Shown here piece after piece: positions 1 through 5,851 of a stretch of DNA of 7,407 nt. The notes below the pieces were generated by a model, which saw nothing but the letters and a program-made list of their open reading frames with translations, did no database searches and was not told where the DNA came from. Both the position numbers and the translations under genes were made by a program. Positions within the stretch are counted from its first letter, which is position 1. Every line of letters begins with the position of its first letter. Source of the stretch: an uncultured Verrucomicrobiae bacterium (GTDB lineage: Bacteria; Verrucomicrobiota; Verrucomicrobiia; Palsa-1439); assembly GCA_937927265.1 (NCBI GenBank), contig CALBCO010000263.1, positions 1-7,407 of the forward strand. The letters run 5' to 3'.

Positions 1-772
1 GGAGTTTGGTGACCAGATCACCCTCCAACTGCGCAAGACCAGTCTTGTGTTGGAATGTGACAATCCGAATTTGCCGACCGACGAATCGAATTTGGCTTAC
101 CAGGCGGCGCAATTGTTGCGCGAGGCAACCGGCATGGAAAACGGCGTCAAAATCACCCTGCGCAAAAGAATTCCCTTGGCAGCCGGGCTGGCTGGCGGCA
201 GCAGCAACGCCGCCGCGGTGTTGACCGGTCTAAACCAATTGTGGCAGGCAGGGGCAACGCCGGAACAGTTGGGCGAACTGGCGGCCAAAATGGGTTCGGA
301 CATCAATTTCTTCCTCGCCGGCGGTGCTGCCCTTTGTCGCAGCCGGGGTGAACAAGTGGAGCCGATCCCCTGCCGATTGTCGGCGGCGGTGCTGTTGATT
401 AATCCCAGCTTCGGCATCCCGACCCCGTGGGCGTACCAACACTGGGCGGCCGCGGCACCGTTGACAGAACCGCCGACGGACAGTAGTCTGCTGCGCCGTG
501 GCTTGGCCGAGAACGATTTGGACGCCGTAGCTAGCAGCTTGTACAACTCGCTTGAAGCGCCATGTTTGAAGAAGTTCCCGATATTGCGGCTGCTGCAAGA
601 TGCGATGCGCGCCGAGGGTGCGGCAGGTGCGTTGATGAGCGGGAGTGGAGCAACAGTGTTTGGACTGTTTGCTAACGCGCAAAAAGCGGAATCGGCGGCG
701 CAAAGGATCCGAGAAGAATTCGGACCGAGCATGTGGACTCAGGTCACGCGCCTCGCCGGAACTGCCCGGTAG
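1..772 (+). CDS. ispE: 4-diphosphocytidyl-2-C-methyl-D-erythritol kinase, 3' part (5' end outside window)
   Basis: IspE is a cytosolic GHMP-family kinase that phosphorylates the 2-hydroxyl of CDP-methylerythritol with ATP in the MEP isoprenoid pathway. The reading frame is open from base 2, giving 256 visible residues. The first ones (FGDQITLQLR) align with about residue 37 of E. coli IspE from memory, so roughly 35 N-terminal residues, including the early catalytic Lys segment, lie upstream. Visible signatures are the ATP-binding glycine-rich loop PLAAGLAGGSSNAA (coded at about 175-217), the catalytic Asp in KMGSDINFF (Asp codon 299-301), and the C-terminal GHMP motif LMSGSGATVFG (coded at about 634-666). 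A GTG at 47 is in frame but lies inside the conserved domain, so it is not the start. The stop codon TAG (770-772) lies inside the following tRNA gene. The family call is very secure. Confidence 0.96.
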   Translation, partial: EFGDQITLQLRKTSLVLECDNPNLPTDESNLAYQAAQLLREATGMENGVKITLRKRIPLAAGLAGGSSNAAAVLTGLNQLWQAGATPEQLGELAAKMGSDINFFLAGGAALCRSRGEQVEPIPCRLSAAVLLINPSFGIPTPWAYQHWAAAAPLTEPPTDSSLLRRGLAENDLDAVASSLYNSLEAPCLKKFPILRLLQDAMRAEGAAGALMSGSGATVFGLFANAQKAESAAQRIREEFGPSMWTQVTRLAGTAR

Positions 773-837
773 TGTAATTGGTAACACAGCGGCCTTTGGA
801 GCCGTATTTCCTGGTTCGAGTCCAGGCCGGGCAGCCA
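763..837 (+). tRNA. tRNA-Gln (anticodon UUG), CCA encoded
   Basis: The full cloverleaf can be folded by hand. The acceptor stem is TGCCCGG (763-769) with CCGGGCA (827-833), followed by discriminator G834 and encoded CCA (835-837). The D stem is GTGT (772-775) with ACAC (784-787), with GG at 780-781 in the loop. The anticodon stem is GCGGC (789-793) with GCCGT (801-805), closing with one G-T pair. The anticodon loop CTTTGGA has anticodon TTG at 796-798, which reads CAA (and CAG by wobble), hence glutamine. The variable loop has 4 nt. The T arm is CCTGG (810-814), loop TTCGAGT, CCAGG (822-826). The gene overlaps the last 10 bases of ispE in the same orientation, so it is probably co-transcribed with ispE and released by 5' processing (RNase P). 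Linkage of ispE and tRNA-Gln also occurs in other bacteria. Confidence 0.97.
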
Positions 838-852
838 GCAGACTGCTCCACC

Positions 853-871
853 AACGCTGGCCGGCCACGTT
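853..871 (+). repeat. imperfect palindrome downstream of tRNA-Gln
   Basis: AACG-C-TGGCCGGCCA-CGTT is a perfect 10-bp palindrome (858-867) flanked by complementary AACG/CGTT arms, with one unpaired C at 857. It lies about 160-175 bp before the transcription start predicted for the sigma-54 promoter at 1003-1018. That distance is typical of an enhancer-binding-protein site, but the function is only inferred. Confidence 0.45.
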
Positions 872-888
872 TCGCTTGGCCGCCTTTC
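862..888 (+). terminator. weak candidate terminator hairpin after ispE/tRNA-Gln
   Basis: CGGCCA (862-867) pairs perfectly with TGGCCG (877-882) around a 9-nt loop, followed by CCTTTC. The stem is only 6 bp and the T-run is poor, so this could be an inefficient intrinsic terminator for the ispE/tRNA transcript or just part of the overlapping palindrome. No better terminator is visible between the tRNA and the next gene. Confidence 0.22.
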
Positions 889-1002
889 GGCATCACCAAT
901 CAGCTTGCTCATTGGCCCAACCATCTTGATTCCCAGTCAGTGGCGGGCTGTGGAACAATTTCGAAAGCCTGTGTAGCGGCCGGAAAGGCAAGGTTTTTGG
1001 CG

Positions 1003-1018
1003 TGGCACATCGGTTGCT
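1003..1018 (+). promoter_or_regulatory. sigma-54 (RpoN) -24/-12 promoter for the TPR-pilB transcription unit
   Basis: TGGCACATCGGTTGCT matches the sigma-54 consensus TGGCACG-N4-TTGCW at every position except the seventh (A for G). The invariant GG (1004-1005) and GC (1016-1017) are exactly 10 bases apart, as the family requires. The predicted transcription start is near 1029. This leaves a short leader with a purine-rich GGGG at 1037-1040 before ATG 1047, and it rules out the upstream GTG at 1002 as a start on this transcript. Known precedent: pilin promoters in Pseudomonas and Myxococcus are RpoN-dependent. Confidence 0.7.
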
Positions 1019-1036
1019 ACCTCAGAGCATGAGCTT

Positions 1037-1040
1037 GGGG
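1037..1040 (+). promoter_or_regulatory. possible ribosome binding site deciding the TPR-protein start
   Basis: GGGG lies 6 bases before ATG 1047 and 9 bases before ATG 1050. It is short and not a full AGGAG, so the choice between 1047, 1050 and 1062 remains open. It fits better than the ATG at 1029, which coincides with the predicted transcription start. Confidence 0.35.
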
Positions 1041-1046
1041 TGCTCG

Positions 1047-1946
1047 ATGATGGCCAGCAACATGTCAACCGAAGAATCACAGCAATTGCTCCGCACAATC
1101 GAGATGTTTGAGGCGATTACGGAATCGCAGCCGGATGACTATCAGTCGTTGGAGATTCTTAAGGAGGCTTACGTTAAATTGGGCCGGTCAAGCGACAGTC
1201 TGCGCACCTCGCGCAAACTCGCCGCCGCCTACGTCAAACTCGGACAGATTTCCCAAGCGATCCTTGAATACGAAGGCATCTTGCAGGAAGCGCCCCAAGA
1301 CGCCGCGGCGCGCGCGGCCTTGAGCCAGTTGGAAGCCCAAACACCCGCGCTGACTGCTCTCATCCTCCCGGATGCGCCGCCGCTGCCACAGAACTCCAAG
1401 CGCACACCACCTGTTGTCGCGGCAGCAGCGGCCGCCGGGCCTGCTGGTGCGCGGACGGGTCTACCGGGCCGCGCCTTGGCAGATGTCTTGATCGCCGAAC
1501 ACCTCGTCACTCCCCAATCCATCCAGCCATTGCTGCAACGCCTCCAAGTGGAGCAGGCTGCGGCGTTGGCTAAAAAGCAGCCATTGACGTTGGTGCAGAT
1601 GTTGGTGGACGACCAGATTGCCAGGTTGGACGATATTTTGACCGTGTTGGTGGATCGTAGCGGTTTGCCATATCTGCCATTGGGGACGTATGATGTGGAT
1701 CGCGACATTGCCAGGTTATTGCCGGTGGAAATCTGCCTGCGGTGGTGCGTGTTGCCAGTGGATTTGATTAGCCGGTCGTTGTTGGTCGCGACAGCCGATC
1801 CATTTTGCTCGTCACTGCGGGAAGAAGTCTCCGCGCTGTTGGAATACCACATCTTCTGGTACGTGGCCGCCCCTGCCGACATCGGCAACGCCATCCAACG
1901 CGCGCACGGTTTGGATGTCAAGAACAACCAACGGGGAGGCGCGTAA
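1047..1946 (+). CDS. TPR protein with C-terminal MshEN/GspE-N-like domain, no ATPase
   Basis: The predicted protein has 299 residues and appears cytoplasmic, with no signal peptide or membrane segment. Residues about 14-96 form helical TPR-like repeats; AYVKLG occurs twice, at 41-46 and 61-66, each in a typical TPR setting (YQSLEILKEAYVKLGR, then ISQAILEYEGILQEAPQD). Residues 100-138 are an Ala/Pro-rich linker. Residues 139-290 resemble the N-terminal domain of GspE/PilB ATPases: RALADVLIAEHLVT parallels ERIADALIADRLLT of the next gene, and LLVATADPF parallels LYVAMADPL. No Walker A or B motif follows, so this is a stand-alone regulatory or adaptor domain, not an ATPase. It ends 2 bases before pilB, whose ribosome binding site lies inside its 3' end, so the two are very probably translated from one message. 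A role as a PilB partner or scaffold is inference. Start codons at 1050 and 1062 are alternatives. Confidence 0.85.
   Translation: MMASNMSTEESQQLLRTIEMFEAITESQPDDYQSLEILKEAYVKLGRSSDSLRTSRKLAAAYVKLGQISQAILEYEGILQEAPQDAAARAALSQLEAQTPALTALILPDAPPLPQNSKRTPPVVAAAAAAGPAGARTGLPGRALADVLIAEHLVTPQSIQPLLQRLQVEQAAALAKKQPLTLVQMLVDDQIARLDDILTVLVDRSGLPYLPLGTYDVDRDIARLLPVEICLRWCVLPVDLISRSLLVATADPFCSSLREEVSALLEYHIFWYVAAPADIGNAIQRAHGLDVKNNQRGGA
1933..1939 (+). promoter_or_regulatory. strong ribosome binding site for pilB
   Basis: GGGGAGG lies 9 bases before ATG 1949 and within the last codons of the preceding gene. It fixes the pilB start at 1949, although the reading frame stays open upstream to about 1805, and it indicates translational coupling. 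Confidence 0.8.
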
Positions 1947-1948
1947 TC

Positions 1949-3664
1949 ATGGCAATGAAATCCTTTGGCGAACGGATTGCCGACGCGTTGATTGCTGACC
2001 GGCTGTTGACGACCGAGCAGTTGACTGAAGTGCTGGAGTTGCAGAAAAAACAAGGCGGTGGGCTGTTGAAGTTGCTGCTCGAAAAACAATACGTCACCGA
2101 GGCCGACATGATGATCAGCATGGCGCGGTCGCTCGGCACGCCGCCGGTCAACCTCGCCAAGATGCATCCCCCCAAGGAACTCACGGACCTCATCCCCAAG
2201 GACATGGCCGAGAGCTATAAAATGGTGGCCGTCGCCCGGCTTGGCAAGAAACTCTATGTCGCCATGGCCGACCCGCTCAACGTCTTGGCGCTCGACGATC
2301 TGCGCCGGCTGCGGCCCAACCTTCAGATCGTCCCGCTGATCAGCACCGAAAGAGCCGTCACCGATTTCCTCAACAACGCCAACCCCCAAGTCGCCGCCGG
2401 GATGGATGAAATCCTCAAGGACGTGGACGTCTCCGACGTTGAGGTGGCCAGGGATCAGCAAGAGGAAATCAACCTCGACAAGCTCATCGAAAGTAGCGAG
2501 GAAGGCCCCGTCATCAAGCTGGTCAACCTGATGTTGATGCAGGCCATCAAAGACCGCGCGAGCGACATCCACATCGAGCCGTTCGAAAAACAATTGCGCC
2601 TGCGCTACCGGGTGGACGGTGTACTCTATGATTCCCCCGCCCCGCCCAAGGTGCTGCAACAAGCACTCACCTCACGCATCAAAATCATGGCCAACCTCGA
2701 TATTGCCGAACGACGGCTGCCGCAGGACGGCCGCTTCCGCATCCGTCTCGCCGGGCGCGAAGTGGACCTGCGCGTGTCGTTATTGCCCACCGTTCACGGC
2801 GAGAAAATCGTCATGCGCGTGCTCGATAAGGGCAACCTGAACACCAACCTCGAATCCCTCGGCATGGACGCCGACGACCTCCAGAAATTCCGCAACGCCA
2901 TTGACGCCCCACACGGCATGATACTGATGACCGGCCCAACGGGCTCCGGCAAAACCTCCACGCTCTATGCCGTCCTCACCCAACTCAACACCGCCGACGT
3001 CAACATCATCACCATCGAAGACCCCGTCGAGTACCAAATGATGGGCGTCAACCAAGTCCAAGTAAAACCCGAGATCGGCCTGACTTTCGCCAGTGGGCTG
3101 CGCTCCATTCTGCGCCAGGACCCGGACGTTGTGATGGTCGGCGAAATCCGCGACTCGGAAACTGCCGACATCGCGGTCAAAGCGGCGTTGACGGGGCATT
3201 TGGTCCTGTCCACGTTGCATACCAACGACGCCCCCGGCGCTATCGCGCGGTTGATTGACATGGGCATCGAACCGTTCCTGGTCAGTTCGTCCCTGCTGCT
3301 CGTCTGCGCCCAGCGCCTGATACGCAAAATCTGTCCGCACTGCAAAGAGGCGTTCACGGTCGCCCCCGACGTGACCCAGCGGTTGGGGTTGACCGAGGAA
3401 ATGCTCGCCTCACACACGTTCTATCGGGGGCGCGGCTGCAACCGGTGCAAAGAGACCGGCTTTCTTGGCCGGATGGCAATCCTCGAAGTCCTCACCATCA
3501 GCGATGGCATCCGCGAACAAATCCTCCACAACGCCAGCGCCAAACTCATCCGCGACCTTGCCCTCCAAGAAAAGATGAAAACCCTCCGCGAAGCCGGCCT
3601 GAACAAGGCCAAGGCCGGCCTGACTTCGCTCGACGAAGTCCTCCGCGTCACCGGCGGCGATTAA
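1949..3664 (+). CDS. pilB: type IV pilus/type II secretion assembly ATPase (PilB/GspE family)
   Basis: This 571-residue protein has the usual family length. PilB forms a hexameric ring at the cytoplasmic face of the inner membrane and drives pilus extension by ATP hydrolysis. An MshEN/GspE-N domain occupies about residues 5-145, followed by an acidic linker (about 151-186). The N2 domain contains ASDIHIEP (204-211) and RYRVDGVL (219-226). The ATPase core has Walker A GPTGSGKT (329-336, Lys335), the Asp box TIEDPVEY (Glu357, Asp358), Walker B VVMVGEIRD (394-402, Glu399) and the His box LSTLHTND (His424). A zinc-binding tetracysteine CPHC (462-465) and CNRC (497-500) is typical of PilB/GspE and absent from retraction ATPases such as PilT. 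All key residues are present, so the enzyme should be active. PilB and GspE cannot be separated on sequence alone; linkage to mglA and mglB favours the pilus role. The pilC, pilT and pilin genes are not in the window. Confidence 0.93.
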   Translation: MAMKSFGERIADALIADRLLTTEQLTEVLELQKKQGGGLLKLLLEKQYVTEADMMISMARSLGTPPVNLAKMHPPKELTDLIPKDMAESYKMVAVARLGKKLYVAMADPLNVLALDDLRRLRPNLQIVPLISTERAVTDFLNNANPQVAAGMDEILKDVDVSDVEVARDQQEEINLDKLIESSEEGPVIKLVNLMLMQAIKDRASDIHIEPFEKQLRLRYRVDGVLYDSPAPPKVLQQALTSRIKIMANLDIAERRLPQDGRFRIRLAGREVDLRVSLLPTVHGEKIVMRVLDKGNLNTNLESLGMDADDLQKFRNAIDAPHGMILMTGPTGSGKTSTLYAVLTQLNTADVNIITIEDPVEYQMMGVNQVQVKPEIGLTFASGLRSILRQDPDVVMVGEIRDSETADIAVKAALTGHLVLSTLHTNDAPGAIARLIDMGIEPFLVSSSLLLVCAQRLIRKICPHCKEAFTVAPDVTQRLGLTEEMLASHTFYRGRGCNRCKETGFLGRMAILEVLTISDGIREQILHNASAKLIRDLALQEKMKTLREAGLNKAKAGLTSLDEVLRVTGGD

Positions 3665-3667
3665 GCC

Positions 3668-3681
3668 GCGAAACATTTCGC
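3668..3681 (+). repeat. perfect inverted repeat GCGAAA-N2-TTTCGC
   Basis: GCGAAACATTTCGC starts 3 bases after the pilB stop codon. As RNA it could form only a small 5-bp hairpin with no T-run after it, so it is a poor terminator. As DNA it has the form of an operator for a dimeric regulator. It lies about 125-138 bases before the transcription start predicted for the sigma-54-like site at 3780-3795, a usual distance for an activator site. Confidence 0.45.
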
Positions 3682-3779
3682 AAAATCGTCGCGCCCGGAG
3701 CACAACATTCTCACTAAACCGGCCACACCCAACTCCCAAATCTGAGACCTGCCCGGCGTTCCCTTCGCCGTCAAGACCA

Positions 3780-3795
3780 TGGCACGAGCCGTGCT
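3780..3795 (+). promoter_or_regulatory. second sigma-54-like -24/-12 promoter, ahead of the HhH-roadblock/mglA/mglB genes
   Basis: TGGCACGAGCCGTGCT matches TGGCACG-N4-TTGCW with one change (G for the first T of TTGC). The invariant GG (3781-3782) and GC (3793-3794) are separated by the required 10 bases. The predicted transcription start is near 3806, 27 bases before ATG 3833. Its inner part, GCACG-AGC-CGTGC (3782-3794), is also a short inverted repeat, so a hairpin is an alternative reading. Finding the same promoter type in both intergenic gaps of the locus strengthens each call. Confidence 0.55.
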
Positions 3796-3832
3796 TGAAC
3801 ATTCGGCAGCAAAATAACAGTGAGTGTGAAAT

Positions 3833-5851
3833 ATGAAATTCCCTTTCTTCCGAGCTGCCAAGACTGAGCCAGCGAAGGTCGCCACCCTGCCCGCTCGCCC
3901 GATCACCGCCTTGCGCCTGCGCGATACCCAACGCATTGACCTCGACGCGGAGCCGACCGCCCCGCTGGCGCACGCCCCCAACCGGCCCGCGGCAGCCAAC
4001 GGCGATACGGTCGCCATCTCCGCGCGCTCCCTCATCGCGCAGTTACCTACCCGTCTATTCGCCCCCGGCGGCCAAAAACAACTCGAAACCCTCCAAATTC
4101 ATGTCCCCACGGCCTGGGTGTTACCCCAACTGACTTCGGGCCGCTGCGAGATCCGCCTCGGCGACCTGCTGCCGTTGCTGCCCGCAGCAACCTTACACCA
4201 ACCGCCCCCGGTCATCTCCGAACAACAACTCGTCTCCCTGCCGCTGCACGAAGTCATTGCCAACCTTCCACCCGACCTCCTGCAAACCAAACCCGACCAA
4301 GTCATCAACATTGAAACCCCGGAATTCAACAACCTGCCGGCTTTGTTCGACGACCAGTTCATCGCGCGAGCTGAAGCCGCCACCGCCGCCGAAGTGACCA
4401 CCGAAACCGCGCCCGTTGCCGTCGCGCCGCCGCCACCTGCCGTCGCCACTGAGACCGACGGCCAACACGTGTTCGTCACCCTGCGCAGCCTCGTCGCCGT
4501 TTTGCCGGAAGTGGTGTTCGGCTGTTCGCGAGCCGATCTACCCCGGCGCGCCGACCTCGAGATGCGCGTCCCCCTGCCGGTCGAGCCGATGATTTCTCAA
4601 CTCAATACCGGCCGCGTCCGCTTACCGGTCGAGACGGTGCTCCGCGTGCTCCCCACCCAAGTACTTGCCAATCCCCTCCCCGATCTGCGCGACGAAACAG
4701 TGCCGCTGCCGCTCGGCGAAATCATCCCCCAACTGCCGCCACAACTTTTCCAAGAATCGCCCACCAGTCAACCGCAGGAAGTCATCCGTTTCGACGACGA
4801 AATCCCCATGCCGTTCGAGGAAAAACCAGCCCCCATTGTCGAGTCGCTGATCCCATCCGAGCCGGTCGCCCCCACCGCTGCGGTTGCCGAACCACCGCCC
4901 GAAGCCCCACTGGCTGCCGCGCCCGTCGCCGAACCGCCCGCACCGGTCGTGGAGGAGCCGGCCGAAGACATTTCGACCACCATTTTTGCCGAATGCCCGG
5001 CGCCAGCCGTCCCGGTTGCTCCCCCCGCGCCCAAACCGGCGGCTCCGGCCAAAGCACCTGCCGAAGAAATTCCCGCAGCAATTTTCGCCGAACGCTCCGA
5101 GCCAGTCATCCCGGTCGCCCCGGCTGCTCCGGTCACCCCGGCTGCCCCGTCTGTCGCGTCCTCCACCAGCGAAACCGCACCGGAACCGGCGGAAACCGAA
5201 ACCATCTCCGTCACCAGCGAGACCGGCGAACCAGCCGCCGTCTTCAACGAACACAAGTGCCTTGTCAACCTCAACCACTGCACGGTCGACGACCTGCTCA
5301 CCATCGAAGGGATTGGCCCCGCGTTGGCACGGCGCATTGTCGCCCACCGCGATGCGCATGGGCAGTTCAATTCAGTGGAGGACCTCCGCCAGATCCCCGG
5401 CATCGGCCGCAAGACCTTCCGAGCGTTGGTCGGCTCCGAACCGCGTTCGCTCAACCAGTTGCTCGGCGCGCCGGTGGACCGCGAGTTGACGCTCCAGGAA
5501 GTCGTCCGCTACACGGCCCAGTTGCCGGGCGTGACCGGCTGCGTCGTGGCACTGAACAACGGCCTGTTCATCACCGGCCAGTTGCCGCCGGCCTTCGACC
5601 AGAATGCGATGAGCGTCTTCGCCCCGCAACTCTTCCGCAAGATCGGCCGCTACACGAAAGAATTGAAGGTCGGCACCGTCAAACGGATGACGATTTTCAC
5701 CGACGAACAACCCCTGAGCATTTTCCAAGCGGGCGAGGTGTATCTCGTGATTGTCCACGACACCCGCCGCTTTAGCAAAGCGCTACTGCGCCGACTCGAA
5801 CGCATCAGCCGCGGCCTCGCCGCGCTGTGCCGTCACCGGGCCGTTGTGTGA
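3833..5851 (+). CDS. repeat/HhH/roadblock fusion protein linked to MglA
   Basis: The predicted 672-residue protein has no signal peptide or membrane segment and is probably cytoplasmic. Residues 1-58 are low-complexity. Two tandem units follow, about 59-165 and 213-325, each rich in a short pattern ending LP-xx-LF (for example RSLIAQLPTRLF and GEIIPQLPPQLF). A Pro/Ala/Glu-rich, presumably disordered linker (about 326-470) carries repeated EEIPAAIFAER-like motifs. Residues about 476-532 form a ComEA-type double helix-hairpin-helix (VNLNHCTVDDLLTIEGIGPA, then IPGIGRKTFRAL), normally a DNA-binding fold. Residues about 548-645 resemble a roadblock/LC7 domain (LTLQEVVRYTAQLPGVTGCV, later GEVYLVIVHD), the fold of MglB-type GTPase partners. 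The start at ATG 3833 has only a weak ribosome site (GTGAG). The stop TGA overlaps the mglA ribosome binding site, so the genes are coupled. Action on or with MglA is inferred from context. I do not recognise a named family for the repeat units. Confidence 0.85.
   Translation: MKFPFFRAAKTEPAKVATLPARPITALRLRDTQRIDLDAEPTAPLAHAPNRPAAANGDTVAISARSLIAQLPTRLFAPGGQKQLETLQIHVPTAWVLPQLTSGRCEIRLGDLLPLLPAATLHQPPPVISEQQLVSLPLHEVIANLPPDLLQTKPDQVINIETPEFNNLPALFDDQFIARAEAATAAEVTTETAPVAVAPPPPAVATETDGQHVFVTLRSLVAVLPEVVFGCSRADLPRRADLEMRVPLPVEPMISQLNTGRVRLPVETVLRVLPTQVLANPLPDLRDETVPLPLGEIIPQLPPQLFQESPTSQPQEVIRFDDEIPMPFEEKPAPIVESLIPSEPVAPTAAVAEPPPEAPLAAAPVAEPPAPVVEEPAEDISTTIFAECPAPAVPVAPPAPKPAAPAKAPAEEIPAAIFAERSEPVIPVAPAAPVTPAAPSVASSTSETAPEPAETETISVTSETGEPAAVFNEHKCLVNLNHCTVDDLLTIEGIGPALARRIVAHRDAHGQFNSVEDLRQIPGIGRKTFRALVGSEPRSLNQLLGAPVDRELTLQEVVRYTAQLPGVTGCVVALNNGLFITGQLPPAFDQNAMSVFAPQLFRKIGRYTKELKVGTVKRMTIFTDEQPLSIFQAGEVYLVIVHDTRRFSKALLRRLERISRGLAALCRHRAVV

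Noticed and set aside
926..954. Possible sigma-70 promoter (TTGATT with a distant TGTGGA)
   Set aside because: The -10 element is too far from TATAAT. The sigma-54 site closer to the gene is far stronger.
778..1032. Small + strand frame covering the tRNA and the following gap
   Set aside because: It starts inside the tRNA and has no ribosome site. Its product has no recognisable features, and the region is better explained as tRNA plus regulatory DNA.
1002..1046. Extension of the TPR protein to GTG 1002
   Set aside because: An AAGG lies 8 bases upstream, but the sigma-54 promoter overlaps this segment and would start transcription downstream of it, near 1029.
1229..2662. 477-codon open frame on the - strand
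   Set aside because: It runs antisense across the TPR gene and the start of pilB, both of which have clear family motifs. Its product shows no recognisable domain. Long antisense frames are common in GC-rich coding DNA.
3668..3681. Intrinsic terminator after pilB
   Set aside because: The palindrome would give only a 5-bp stem and is followed by CAAAATCG, not a T-run.
4622..5359. Gly/Arg-rich open frame on the - strand
   Set aside because: It is the complement of the Pro/Ala-rich linker of the HhH-roadblock gene. The composition is a mirror artefact and there is no ribosome site or motif.
4993..5775. 260-codon + strand frame inside the HhH-roadblock gene
   Set aside because: It is an Arg/Pro/His-rich out-of-frame translation of a well-supported gene and gives no family signature.
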